64,000 bases of DNA from Chryseobacterium sp. FH1 (GTDB lineage: Bacteria; Bacteroidota; Bacteroidia; Flavobacteriales; Weeksellaceae). Positions 50,527-59,919 of this stretch are shown here, one piece after another (within the stretch, counting starts at the first letter, position 1; the number at the start of each line of letters is the position of its first letter). The notes beneath the pieces were generated by a model. That model was not told the DNA's origin, ran no database searches, and saw only the letters and a list, made by a program, of their open reading frames with translations. Position numbers and translations under genes: made by a program. The DNA lies in the NCBI RefSeq assembly GCF_000735135.1, contig NZ_JPLZ01000003.1:124001-188000 (forward strand), written 5' to 3'.

Positions 50527-51558
50527 ATGAGCGAAGACGGAAAAAGACCAGAAAGAGACAAAAAACCTAGAAGTGCAGGTAGTAGCAGACCTTCTGGAAA
50601 CTCCCGTGGCTCTGGCGAAAGAACGTCCAAAAGCAGACCATCTGCAGGAGGTGCGCGTAAACCTAAGACAACAAGAGGTGGCGACCGTAATTTTGACAGT
50701 AGAGACAAATACGAAAATGGCGATAAAAAGCCTTTCAATAAAAAGCCTTCAAATAAAAAACCATACATCCGACCAGAAACCTCTGAGGATAAAACCAAAT
50801 CTTTCATCCAAAGAAGAAGATTGGAAAAAATCAGTAAGGAGGTTCATAAAGATACCATTAGACTTAATAAATATATTGCGAATTCTGGGATTTGCAGTAG
50901 AAGAGAAGCGGATGAATTGATCGCGCAAGGCCTTGTGGAAGTGAACGGAAAAGTGGTAACAGAAATGGGTTATCAGGTTCAGAAAACGGATAGAGTGGTT
51001 TTCGACAGCCAAAATATCACACCGGAAAAACCGGTTTATGTTTTACTAAACAAACCAAAAGGTTACATCTCAACAACCAAAGACGAAAAAGCAAGAAAAA
51101 CGGTGATGGATTTGACTGCAAATGCGTCTCCATACAGAATTTTTCCAGTTGGGCGATTGGACAGACAAACTACTGGTGTTATTCTTTTGACAAACGATGG
51201 TCACATCACCAAAAAACTGACGCATCCATCTTTCGCAATGAGAAAGATCTATCACGTAACGCTGGATAGAAAGCTGACGAATGATGATATGAAATTAATT
51301 GGCGAAGGAATCCGCTTGGAAGAAGGCGTTGCAGAAGTAGACAGCATTTCTTTCATTGAAGGGAAACCGAAAAATGAAGTTGGCATCGAGATCCACATCG
51401 GATGGAATAGAGTAGTTCGCAGAATTTTCCAGAAATTGGGTTATGAAGTGGAAGGACTTGACCGAGTGATGTTCGCTGGACTTACCAAGAAAAATATCAA
51501 AAGAGGACACTGGAGAATCCTAACGGAACAAGAAGTGAACAATTTGAAAATGTTGTAA
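50527..51558 (+). CDS. rRNA pseudouridine synthase, RluB/RsuA family
   Basis: Converts specific uridines in rRNA to pseudouridine. I use ATG 50527 (MSEDGKRPERDKK), giving 343 residues. An unusual N-terminal extension of about 110 residues is rich in Arg, Lys, Ser and Gly and is probably disordered RNA-binding. An S4 domain (IRLNKYIANSGICSRREADELI) follows. The catalytic domain has GRLDRQTTGVILLTNDG (active Asp in RLD), YHVTLDRKLT and VEGLDRVMFAG. Followed by a hairpin terminator. Confidence 0.93.
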   Translation: MSEDGKRPERDKKPRSAGSSRPSGNSRGSGERTSKSRPSAGGARKPKTTRGGDRNFDSRDKYENGDKKPFNKKPSNKKPYIRPETSEDKTKSFIQRRRLEKISKEVHKDTIRLNKYIANSGICSRREADELIAQGLVEVNGKVVTEMGYQVQKTDRVVFDSQNITPEKPVYVLLNKPKGYISTTKDEKARKTVMDLTANASPYRIFPVGRLDRQTTGVILLTNDGHITKKLTHPSFAMRKIYHVTLDRKLTNDDMKLIGEGIRLEEGVAEVDSISFIEGKPKNEVGIEIHIGWNRVVRRIFQKLGYEVEGLDRVMFAGLTKKNIKRGHWRILTEQEVNNLKML

Positions 51559-51612
51559 ATAGCTCTTGGCTGGTTGCTTTTTGCAGTTAGCTTTTAGAAC
51601 AAATAAAATATT

Positions 51613-51640
51613 AAAGACTGAAGAGATTCGGTCTTTTTTT
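51613..51640 (+). terminator. Rho-independent terminator of the pseudouridine synthase gene
   Basis: AAGACTGAA and TTCGGTCTT pair around GAGA, with seven T following; 55 bp after the stop codon. Confidence 0.85.
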
Positions 51641-51662
51641 ATTTAAAATTATAATTTAAAAG

Positions 51663-52313
51663 GTGAGTAAGATTTATATTTTAAGCGGTCTTGGCGTTGA
51701 CAGAAGGGTTTTTGATAAGATTGACTTCGGCGAGTTGGATGTCGAATTTATTGATTGGATAACGCCTTTAACGAATGAACCTTTAGAAGATTATGCTAAA
51801 AGAATTTCATTAATAATAACGACTCAAAATCCTGTTCTAATTGGTTTATCTTTCGGTGGAATGGTAGCTGTGGAGATTTCTAAAATCATTAAAACAAAAA
51901 AAATAATTCTAATAGCATCAGCGAAAAATAAATTTGAACTTCCGAAATTCAACCGAATTTCTGGGGAATTAGGACTCACTAAATTAATTCCAAAATCTTT
52001 ATTCAAAAAGCAAAACTTCTTCACCAATTGGCTTTTCGGAATAGAAAGTGAATCTGAAAAACTACTGTTGAAAAATATTCTGCAAGATACTGACCCTGAC
52101 TTTTTCTCTTGGGCAATCAATGGGATTGTGAATTGGAAAAATGAAATCAGTCCCGAAAATCTAATTCATATTCACGGGAATAAAGATCGGATCATTCCTT
52201 TTAAGAATGTGAAAGCAGACTTTGTAATTGATGGTGGTGGACATTTTATGACGGTGAACAAACCTCAAGAAATTCAAAACATTATTTTAAAGCTAATGAA
52301 GTCATCCAAATAG
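51663..52313 (+). CDS. Alpha/beta hydrolase, small
   Basis: 216 residues starting with GTG 51663 (SKIYILSGLGVDRRVF follows); no ATG fits better. The oxyanion region SGLGVDRRVF, nucleophile elbow GLSFGGM (Ser), acid region HIHGNKDRIIPF (Asp) and catalytic His in GGGHFM are all in order. The cap domain is short. Substrate unknown, perhaps an ester or thioester. It is convergent with the paralogue gene at 52351. Confidence 0.85.
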   Translation: MSKIYILSGLGVDRRVFDKIDFGELDVEFIDWITPLTNEPLEDYAKRISLIITTQNPVLIGLSFGGMVAVEISKIIKTKKIILIASAKNKFELPKFNRISGELGLTKLIPKSLFKKQNFFTNWLFGIESESEKLLLKNILQDTDPDFFSWAINGIVNWKNEISPENLIHIHGNKDRIIPFKNVKADFVIDGGGHFMTVNKPQEIQNIILKLMKSSK

Positions 52314-52331
52314 AAAAGGGTTTCTATTTTC
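52308..52331. terminator. Hairpin between convergent genes
   Basis: AAATAGAAA (52308-52316) and TTTCTATTT (52321-52329) form a 9-bp stem that includes the hydrolase stop codon. It is the only candidate terminator in the 37-bp gap between two convergent genes. Confidence 0.55.
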
Positions 52332-52350
52332 AAAAAGTATTTGTTTATCG

Positions 52351-54723
52351 TTACTTCAAAATCTCATTATAATAATTGATTTGATCATTTTTATCAAAAC
52401 TGATGATGGTGATTTCTCGATTTTTCGCATTATCATTATTAAAAAAAGTGATCTTTGAATTAGAAAAATTTGGATTCCAATATAGAACTGGCCTCCAGTC
52501 GCTTGTCAAATCTTTGTATTTCTGCTGAGAATAATCGATAGTCCGAAAAGTATCTGGCTTGTCATACGCCTTTATTTCAATTTTATTATTAATGTTTGAG
52601 GCTTTTGAGATTGGCCCTTTCAGATTGGCAGTGCGGGAATAAATTAGAATAGAATTACCAATTAAAGTACTTCCCTTCACAACCTTTATCATTGCAATAT
52701 TACTAATATTAAGCGTCTGTACGGCATCTAGACCTACCTCCATCTCATCTAAAAATACGCCTGCTTCAACACCACGGATGACAGGCATATACCTTCCTGG
52801 TCCAGCCATCACGATGCTGAGACCAGCTACACGTCCTTGCAACCATTCCAAAATACTAAGGGAAGTGAAGGCATCTTGATTATCATTCACAAAATCAAAA
52901 ATTGTAGCATTCATACTGGAGAACATTCCAGAAGTCAGCTCGTCATTCAGTTTTTTGATGGCATCGCTTTTTTTCTTTATGATCTTTACTTCTTCAATTT
53001 GCGTTTCGTCGTTTGTGATTTTATCGTAGTTCTCTGCATTTGTCAATGCTTTTTTAATTGATGAAGGTACTGCATAATTTTCATTGACTTCTTTCAACTC
53101 ATACCGGGTATGGGGAAAATTAAGTTTTGTAATGTTCGTCTCAATCAATGGTTTCAATTTCAAAGTCAGGTTTACCTGTTGCTTTTCGTTTGAGTTAAGA
53201 AAATAGTTCACGAAATATGAATCTTCAAAGTTTAAGTTATTGATGAACACATCTCCGTTTTGATCTGTCGTCATTTGAGATATGAGTGGTTCACCATTAT
53301 CATTTTTGAAAACCAGATTCACAGGCGCATTGGGCAGAGGTCGGCTGTTCAGCGCAAGTCGTGCTTTGAAGGAAATGAATTCATTTTCAGCCAAATTATA
53401 TTTAATAACCGGTTTTTGACCAGCCATTACTTTTGCCCAATCAAAACGTTTCCATTTTTCTGAGATTAAAAGCGCGTCCAGTGCTTCTGGGTTTGCATCT
53501 TTAGAAAAATATTGAGCCGGATTTTTTACAATATTTTTAAAATCTTGAGTGAGATATAAACTGCTGAGAATATTTTCTTTCGAATTAAAATCAGTGTCAG
53601 TCAAATCTTTTACTAAAACTGTGTAGCTTGTATTTTCAGGATTTTGTTTGATTTCAAAACTGTTCAGAGCTCTCGGATCATTATTGAAATTTGAATTTTC
53701 TAAGACGATAGGATTTGTTGAATTTTGATTTAAAAAACAAAGTCTTTGTGCCACTAGATTATCTTTCTCATCAAACAACGAAATCTGCATCACACCATTT
53801 TGCCCGATCTCTTTTGTGGGAATCAAACTCGAAACCTGTGGATTGCTTGATTTGATTTTCGCCTTGTATGCCAATTGATTATTAATAGTTCCAACTACAC
53901 TGTAATTTTGGACGTTCTTTTCTAAATTAATCGCATCAATTGTATATCTGATTCCTGATCTTTCAGAATTGATTTTGAAATTTATACCTTGATTTGTAGC
54001 TGTCGGCAAAGGACTAATTTGAGAATTACCCATACCATCCTCAATCACAACTTTGTAAGTTTTTCCAAATTTTGGGGTCATCGAAAACAAGGCGATATTT
54101 TCATCCAATGATTTGAAAGTTTGAATCTTGTTATCAGGAAGCTCCGAATCTATAACATAACCGTTCCAGTTTTTCGGCGATTTTCCTTGAGCAAATAATC
54201 TCACAGCAACTTTCGTAGGAACTTGATCTACAAATGTTCCGCCTTCTGGAAATGCTTCAGCAGTCCATTGCGACGTTTCTGATAAAACTAATTTTTTCTT
54301 CGAAGTTGGATTGTAGATAGGAATTGGTTTGATGAAATTCCAATCGTTGTCAAAGTTTGCCATCCAGTTCGTGTGAGCTCGGACGAAATAAATATCCTCA
54401 TTCAAAGTTTTGTTTAGATTAAATGTCCCAGAAGCTTGACCATCATTTATCAAAATCGTTTTTTTATCAATCAGATTTTTACTTTGATCGTACAATTCCA
54501 CAAACAACGTTTTCGAAATTGTAGACACATTATATCCATCAAAAACAAAAGATTGAAAAAAGATTTGATCGCCAGCAACATATTCGTCTTTGTCAAATAA
54601 GATATAAACCTTTTCTTGTGAATGATTTTTTTCAAGATTATCTATGGCTTGATCTAATTTGCTCTGAGCATCAAGTATGATAAAACCAAAGACCAATAGA
54701 ATTGCTGTAAAAATTCCTTTCAT
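52351..54723 (-). CDS. MG2-like / TonB-plug domain protein, paralogue 1
   Basis: 790 residues with signal peptide (MKGIFTAILLVFGFIILDAQS). The N-terminal part (about 30-130: EKVYILFDKDEYVAGDQIFFQSF) resembles the MG2 domain of macroglobulin-like proteins. The middle is predicted beta-rich. Near residues 615-720 (FDFVNDNQDAFTSLSILEWLQGRVAGLSIV, then PVIRGVEAGVFLDEMEV) it has a TonB-receptor plug domain, but no beta-barrel follows. It is paralogous along its whole length to 55772-58165. Likely periplasmic or outer-membrane associated. Function unknown. Confidence 0.82.
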   Translation of the reverse strand: MKGIFTAILLVFGFIILDAQSKLDQAIDNLEKNHSQEKVYILFDKDEYVAGDQIFFQSFVFDGYNVSTISKTLFVELYDQSKNLIDKKTILINDGQASGTFNLNKTLNEDIYFVRAHTNWMANFDNDWNFIKPIPIYNPTSKKKLVLSETSQWTAEAFPEGGTFVDQVPTKVAVRLFAQGKSPKNWNGYVIDSELPDNKIQTFKSLDENIALFSMTPKFGKTYKVVIEDGMGNSQISPLPTATNQGINFKINSERSGIRYTIDAINLEKNVQNYSVVGTINNQLAYKAKIKSSNPQVSSLIPTKEIGQNGVMQISLFDEKDNLVAQRLCFLNQNSTNPIVLENSNFNNDPRALNSFEIKQNPENTSYTVLVKDLTDTDFNSKENILSSLYLTQDFKNIVKNPAQYFSKDANPEALDALLISEKWKRFDWAKVMAGQKPVIKYNLAENEFISFKARLALNSRPLPNAPVNLVFKNDNGEPLISQMTTDQNGDVFINNLNFEDSYFVNYFLNSNEKQQVNLTLKLKPLIETNITKLNFPHTRYELKEVNENYAVPSSIKKALTNAENYDKITNDETQIEEVKIIKKKSDAIKKLNDELTSGMFSSMNATIFDFVNDNQDAFTSLSILEWLQGRVAGLSIVMAGPGRYMPVIRGVEAGVFLDEMEVGLDAVQTLNISNIAMIKVVKGSTLIGNSILIYSRTANLKGPISKASNINNKIEIKAYDKPDTFRTIDYSQQKYKDLTSDWRPVLYWNPNFSNSKITFFNNDNAKNREITIISFDKNDQINYYNEILK

Positions 54724-54795
54724 AAATAATCAATTATGATTGTTGAATCACTATTTAGTTTGAACTCATCAAGATATGAAGAAATTTGAAACAAA

Positions 54796-54822
54796 AAACA
54801 GCACTTTTAAAAAATGCTGTTT
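54796..54822. terminator. Hairpin terminator after the haloperoxidase-like hydrolase
   Basis: AAACAGCA and TGCTGTTT pair around an AT-rich loop with A and T runs outside. On the minus strand it follows the stop at 54844. Confidence 0.8.
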
Positions 54823-54843
54823 CAAATATATAGTTAATTGATT

Positions 54844-55671
54844 TTAACCATTAAGGAAATTAATCAGAATCTGATTCAATTCATCTGCGTGCGTCACATT
54901 CAATCCGTGAGGCGCACCGGAAATCACGTGGTATTGGTTATTCACGATTCCTTTGGATGCTTGTTCTCCAGCTGTTTTTATCGGCACAATTTGATCTTCG
55001 TCTCCGTGAACGATCAATGTCGGAACCGTCACATTTTGAAGTTCCAAACGGAAATCGGTGTTTGCCCAACTCTCTGCAGATTTGATTGTTGCGATAGGAG
55101 AGGCGTGAGAAGAAATGCTCCAGTCATAATTTAATTGCGCTTGACTCACTGACTGCGACAAAAGTCCATAATTGTAAAAATTCTTGTGGAAACCTTCAAG
55201 GAAAGTAACTCTGTCTTTTTTTAGATTATCAAGAATTTCATTCAAATCCTTTTCTGGAACGCCATCAGGATTGTCCTCTTTTTGTTTCACCAATGGGATG
55301 ATGGATGCAATCAAAGCGACTTTGTCAACATTTTCAGAACCATAGTTAGTCAGAAAACGAACCACTTCGCCACCACCCATCGAGAATCCTACGAGAACTA
55401 CATTCTTCAAATCCAATTGTGTGATCAATTCCAGCAAATCTTCGGTCAATGAATTGTAATCGTATCCACCCAAAGACGGCTGAGATTCTCCAAATCCTTT
55501 TCTGTCATAAGTGATAACTCGATATCCAGCTTCCAAAAGCGCAGGCACTTGCAACTCCCAGGATTTTCCGCTGAGTGGCCAACCGTGAATCAAAATAACC
55601 GGCTGTCCAGTTCCGTAATCTTCGTAATAAACACTGTAATTTTTGTCGATGTCTTTTGTGATGTAAGGCAT
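54844..55671 (-). CDS. Alpha/beta hydrolase, non-haem chloroperoxidase-like
   Basis: 275 residues, close in size and motifs to cofactor-free haloperoxidase / arylesterase enzymes: GQPVILIHGWPLSGKSW (oxyanion hole), DRKGFGESQPSLGGYDY, nucleophile VLVGFSMGGGEVVRF, HGDEDQIVPI (acid) and GAPHGLNVTHADE (His). Cytoplasmic; no signal peptide. It stands between the two MG2/TonB-plug paralogues with its own terminators on both sides, so it is probably a separate transcript. Confidence 0.9.
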   Translation of the reverse strand: MPYITKDIDKNYSVYYEDYGTGQPVILIHGWPLSGKSWELQVPALLEAGYRVITYDRKGFGESQPSLGGYDYNSLTEDLLELITQLDLKNVVLVGFSMGGGEVVRFLTNYGSENVDKVALIASIIPLVKQKEDNPDGVPEKDLNEILDNLKKDRVTFLEGFHKNFYNYGLLSQSVSQAQLNYDWSISSHASPIATIKSAESWANTDFRLELQNVTVPTLIVHGDEDQIVPIKTAGEQASKGIVNNQYHVISGAPHGLNVTHADELNQILINFLNG

Positions 55672-55725
55672 AATGTTAGATTTTGATATTAATATTTGAT
55701 TTTTTCAACCAAACTTCACACCATA

Positions 55726-55757
55726 AAAAAAGACTTTCGTGTTGGAAAGTCTTTTTT
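55726..55757. terminator. Strong hairpin terminator after paralogue 2
   Basis: AAAAAAGACTTTC-GTGTTG-GAAAGTCTTTTTT, a 13-bp perfect stem. On the minus strand it follows the stop at 55772; symmetrical A/T runs allow use in both directions. Confidence 0.9.
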
Positions 55758-55771
55758 ATATTTAATTAACA

Positions 55772-58165
55772 TTACTTCACGATTTCATTGTAATACAGAA
55801 GTCTGTCATTCTTATCAAAACTGATGATGATCACTTGGCGATTTTTCGCTTCATCATTATTAAAGAATTTTGCTCTTGGTGCTAATCCGCCATCTTCTGA
55901 AAGTGATGGATTCCAGTACAAGGTTTCGCGCGTATCTTTCGTAATTCTCTTGTAGGCATCACCCGTAATGTCCGGCAATTCGAACTCAATGGATTTGTCA
56001 TAACCTTTCAAAACCAATTTGTTGACTTTTTCTTTCGTTTTATCTTCTTCGGCAACCATATTTCCTCTTCTGGTGTAGATTGCGACTGCATTAGAAATCA
56101 ATCCGCCGTCTTTCAAAACCTTCACCATCGCAATATTGCTCACTGGAATCGAACTGATCATACTTGCGTCAACCGGCATCTCGTCCAAAAACAAACTCGC
56201 CTGAGAACCACGAATGCTTGGGACCAAATTTCCAGATTGATCCATCGTAAAAGTAAGTCCCGCCGCGCGCCCTTGCAACCATTGCAGGATATTTTGGGAA
56301 GCCATCGCATCCTGATTGTCATTCACCAAATCGAAAATAGTGGCATTCATACTGCTGAATCTTCCTGTTGACAATTCTTTGTCAAGCTCTGCTTTTTTAT
56401 CGACTTTTTTCGCAACGACTTTTACCTCTTCAATTTGAGTTTCCTTTTCAAAATCATCCAGAGCTTGTCTGTTCTTTTTGTTTTGAAGCAATTTTGCAAT
56501 GCTAGGATCTGCCTGAGCTTCCTTTACCAAACGATAATTGGTGGTTGGTAAGTTATTTTTAAAAGGAATACTGTTTGACAATGCCTGAAAAGTAATATTC
56601 AAATTGTCACTTTCCGAAGTTTCTTTTTTGTCTTTGTTCAGGTAATAGGAAACCGTCAAAGGCTCATCAAAATAGATATTGTCCAAATAAATAAAACCTT
56701 TGTCATCCGTCACAGCTGGCACAAAACTCTTGTCGGATTTTTCTGTTTTTAATAATAGATTGATGTTCTTGTTTGGGAGAAAACGACCATTGTTTGTCAC
56801 CTTTCCTTGGAACGATAGGTTTTTCTGAGGTTTGTAAGTGAACTCAGGCGCTTTCCCAGCCAATAGCGATTCCCAATCAAAACGTTTCCATTTTTCTGAA
56901 ATTAATATCGCATCAAGTGCTTCTGGATTTGCGGTTTTCTCAAAATATTGTGATGGATTGAAAATCGGGGAAGTGAAATCTCCTGTCAGCCATTGCGCGC
57001 TTAGGATGGTGTTTTCATTTTTGTTTTCAGAAGGTTGGCTGTCTTTCACCAAAACTGTATAACTCGTGTGATCCGCATCAGGCTCGATGTCAAAACTGTT
57101 GAAGGCTCTTGCTTCATTGTTCATAGACATTGCCAGAGTTGGTTCGTCCAGATTCAGTTTGTTTGGATTGACGAAGAAGAGTCTTTGTGCGACTGGATTT
57201 TGTTTGTCGTCAAAGATGGTAATGTTCAAAACTGCCGTCTCATCATTGCTCACTTTTGTTGGAATAATGCTGGTTGCGTCGTTTGCTGTGGTTTTGATAT
57301 TGGCTCTGTAAACCATTTGATTATTAATAGTTCCAACAATGCTGTAACCCTGCAAACCTTGTGGTAGATTGTTGCCTTTTATTTTATAATTAATGCCTTT
57401 AGGATCGTTGGTCAATTGAAGATTGATTCCGGAGTTTGAGGCTGTTGGTAACGCAATGGTTTGTTTCACGCCTTTGTTATCTTCGATGACAGCTTTGTAA
57501 GTTCTTCCACTTTTTGGCGTGATTGTAAAAGTTCCTACATTCTGGTCAAGGTTTTTGAAAGTTGCCAATTTCTCAGAAGGTTTTTCAGAATCGATGACAT
57601 ATCCGCTCCAACTTGCTGGCGGAATTCCTTGTGAATAAACTCTCACAGCCACTTTTGTTGCAATGTTATCTATCAAAGTACCACTTTCCGGGAAAACGTT
57701 GGCTGTCCATTTTGTGTTTTTATCAAGAACTAATTTCTGTTCAGAATTTGGATTGTAAATCGGAACTTGTTTTGTAAAATTAAATTCCTCAGAGAAATTT
57801 CCCATCCAAGCGGTGTAAGCTCTTACGAAATATATGTCTTCATTCAGAAATTCATTCAGAGTGAAAGTTCCGTCGCCTTCGCCATTTTTGAGAAAGACGG
57901 TTTTTTTATCCACCATATTCTTGTTGTGATCGTACAATTCCACAAACAAAGTGTTGGAAACCTTGGAGCGGTTGTAGCCATTGAACACGAAAGATTTGAA
58001 ATAAATATTGTCGCCAACCGCATATTTGTCTTTATCAAATAGCAGATAGACTTTTTCCTGCGTGTAATTGTGTTCCAGATTTTCAATAGCTTTGTCTATC
58101 TTATCTTGGGCTTTAAGTTGCGACATCCCAACAACATAAAGGAAAAAAATGAAAATTTTTCTCAT
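55772..58165 (-). CDS. MG2-like / TonB-plug domain protein, paralogue 2
   Basis: 797 residues with signal peptide (MRKIFIFFLYVVGMSQLKAQ). The architecture matches paralogue 1: MG2-like start (EKVYLLFDKDKYAVGDNIYF), beta-rich middle, and plug domain (FDLVNDNQDAMASQNILQWLQGRAAGLTF, then PSIRGSQASLFLDEMPVD). Both end FDKNDxxxYYNEI(L/V)K. The pair arose by duplication and then diverged. A TAnnTTTG box (TAATTTTG, 58211-58204 minus) lies 38 bp upstream. The absence of a barrel argues against a transporter by itself. Confidence 0.85.
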   Translation of the reverse strand: MRKIFIFFLYVVGMSQLKAQDKIDKAIENLEHNYTQEKVYLLFDKDKYAVGDNIYFKSFVFNGYNRSKVSNTLFVELYDHNKNMVDKKTVFLKNGEGDGTFTLNEFLNEDIYFVRAYTAWMGNFSEEFNFTKQVPIYNPNSEQKLVLDKNTKWTANVFPESGTLIDNIATKVAVRVYSQGIPPASWSGYVIDSEKPSEKLATFKNLDQNVGTFTITPKSGRTYKAVIEDNKGVKQTIALPTASNSGINLQLTNDPKGINYKIKGNNLPQGLQGYSIVGTINNQMVYRANIKTTANDATSIIPTKVSNDETAVLNITIFDDKQNPVAQRLFFVNPNKLNLDEPTLAMSMNNEARAFNSFDIEPDADHTSYTVLVKDSQPSENKNENTILSAQWLTGDFTSPIFNPSQYFEKTANPEALDAILISEKWKRFDWESLLAGKAPEFTYKPQKNLSFQGKVTNNGRFLPNKNINLLLKTEKSDKSFVPAVTDDKGFIYLDNIYFDEPLTVSYYLNKDKKETSESDNLNITFQALSNSIPFKNNLPTTNYRLVKEAQADPSIAKLLQNKKNRQALDDFEKETQIEEVKVVAKKVDKKAELDKELSTGRFSSMNATIFDLVNDNQDAMASQNILQWLQGRAAGLTFTMDQSGNLVPSIRGSQASLFLDEMPVDASMISSIPVSNIAMVKVLKDGGLISNAVAIYTRRGNMVAEEDKTKEKVNKLVLKGYDKSIEFELPDITGDAYKRITKDTRETLYWNPSLSEDGGLAPRAKFFNNDEAKNRQVIIISFDKNDRLLYYNEIVK

Positions 58166-58312
58166 ATCAAAAAGCTTATCTAATATTTTTATTTTAAACC
58201 TATCAAAATTACGATTTTTCTTGTGTTAAAGGCATTTTTCAAGAAACTTTAAGACACTTTAAGATTATCGCTGGATTTAATTTTCACCTTAAAACTAAAT
58301 TCATTTGATTAA

Positions 58313-58345
58313 TAAAAAACAAAAGCACCACAAAAAGTGATGCTT
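58313..58345. terminator. Hairpin terminator after the T9SS beta-helix gene
   Basis: AAGCACCAC (58323-58331) and GTGATGCTT (58337-58345) pair around AAAAA, followed on the minus strand by TTTTGTTTTTT. Confidence 0.75.
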
Positions 58346-58396
58346 CATAATAATTTTAGCAATTAGATGCCAAACGCTATAGCTAAATGCTCATGA

Positions 58397-59842
58397 TTAT
58401 TTGATAATCAATTTCGTATTAGACTTTTTGCCTTCGGATTGTTGCGTGATGATGTAAACGCCAGATTGCAGATTGGTATTGATTTCATTTTTTCCTTTGT
58501 TGACAATTGCAGAATGAACAACTTTCCCACTCAAATCCTGAATCACGATGTTTCCACCACTTTCGGTTTCGAAGAAGAAATGGTTTTTACTCGGATTTGG
58601 GAAGACGCGACTGTTGAGTTTTCCAGTTTCGGAAACTGCCAGTTGCAATGCGCAATTGTAAGGTTTGTAAGTAATGGTATTCGGCGTTTGACTTCCAATA
58701 ACGGCTTCTACCATTGCATCTGTAGAAAGTTCATCTTCTCTCCAGCAGTTTCCAACAGCATTGGCTAGATTGGTTGTATTGTTGAAAAAAGCAACTGTAT
58801 TACCGCGATTCTGATTGTTTTTGAAAATATTGTTTCCAGGATTTTCGGAAGTTCCCAAATCTACCGTTCCATTAGATAAAACTGTAACTCCCCAAAGATT
58901 TCCTCGGATTTCATTATTCTTGATGATGACATCTTTTGCACCGTAAATCGCAATACCGCTTCCGCCATTATCTGGAACTGGCTCTGTATTATTGTTTTCT
59001 ATCACATTTCCGTCGATGATTCCGCTGGAAGTTCCGGCATAAGTTGTTATTCCGAAACGATTGTCTTTGATGATATTGTCCTTGATCAAAAATTTATTGA
59101 TTCCGCCAGCCAAAGCCGAAGATCCAATCCCTCCAACCTTTGTCAAAGCTCTATTTCCAATGATTGTATTATTAATGATTTTCAAAGAGTCCGAACCGGA
59201 AGGTCCCATATTGATCTGTGGCGCATTGCCATCGTCCGTATTGTTTCCGTAAAAATAATTGTTGGAAATAAGCGCAGAAACATTCGCCGTTGCATTACCA
59301 CTTGAGCTGATTGCCGGTTTCGCATTTTCCAAAAACTGAGAATTTTTAACCGTGATACTTCCAGGCTCACCTCGGAAAAAACTAACGGCGCCACCTGTGG
59401 ACACACCAGCTTTATTTTTGTAAATAATACAATTATCCATTAGGAAATTAGTTGTCAAAACTCTTACGCCACCGCCAAAATCAACTCGGGTGTTTTTCAT
59501 TTCAGCTACAGAACCAATCTCGAATTGAATTCCTTTGAATGGAAATCCGGAATCTACAGCATTGATCAAAAAATTAGATGCCGTCGTGTGGTATTCACCA
59601 AAAACGTAAAGCGCTTTGTCGGAATAAACACTTAAGGTCGTGTTCTCATCAATAATCAATTTATCGGTGGCAGAAATAGTGATGTCGTTCATCATCATAT
59701 AAGAAGTTCCCATATTTTTGAGAACATCCGGTGCAGTTGCCGAGAGACTTGTTAGCGTGTACGTTGTACCATTTCCCGGCGTTGTAAATTGTGCCTTTGC
59801 GAAAGCGCAACCCAACATCAATAAGAGAGTGAATTTCTTCAT
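58397..59842 (-). CDS. Secreted right-handed beta-helix protein with T9SS sorting domain
   Basis: Start at ATG 59842 (MKKFTLLLMLGCAFAKAQ, signal peptide), 481 residues; the longer frame lacks conserved sequence and runs over the promoter. Residues about 60-370 show beta-helix rungs of the NosD/pectate-lyase-like kind (NSQFLENAKPAISS, NNYFYGNNTDDGNAP, IIDGNVIENNN, IIKNNEIRGNLWGV). The C-terminus is a T9SS domain (SRVFPNPSKNHFFFETE ... GVYIITQQSEG ... TKLIIK). It may bind or cleave polysaccharide at the surface, but no catalytic residues can be named. Divergent from the aldo/keto reductase. Confidence 0.88.
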   Translation of the reverse strand: MKKFTLLLMLGCAFAKAQFTTPGNGTTYTLTSLSATAPDVLKNMGTSYMMMNDITISATDKLIIDENTTLSVYSDKALYVFGEYHTTASNFLINAVDSGFPFKGIQFEIGSVAEMKNTRVDFGGGVRVLTTNFLMDNCIIYKNKAGVSTGGAVSFFRGEPGSITVKNSQFLENAKPAISSSGNATANVSALISNNYFYGNNTDDGNAPQINMGPSGSDSLKIINNTIIGNRALTKVGGIGSSALAGGINKFLIKDNIIKDNRFGITTYAGTSSGIIDGNVIENNNTEPVPDNGGSGIAIYGAKDVIIKNNEIRGNLWGVTVLSNGTVDLGTSENPGNNIFKNNQNRGNTVAFFNNTTNLANAVGNCWREDELSTDAMVEAVIGSQTPNTITYKPYNCALQLAVSETGKLNSRVFPNPSKNHFFFETESGGNIVIQDLSGKVVHSAIVNKGKNEINTNLQSGVYIITQQSEGKKSNTKLIIK

Positions 59843-59863
59843 AAATAATAATTTTTGTAAAGT

Positions 59864-59904
59864 CAAATTTATCAATGTATTTTGTGTTTAACATAATATA
59901 TTTG
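59864..59904. promoter_or_regulatory. Divergent promoter region with two -7 elements
   Basis: TAAATTTG on the minus strand (59871-59864) serves the beta-helix gene, and TATATTTG on the plus strand (59897-59904) serves the aldo/keto reductase. Both match TAnnTTTG exactly and lie 15-22 bp from the start codons. Confidence 0.6.
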
Positions 59905-59919
59905 TAAAAAAATCAAATT

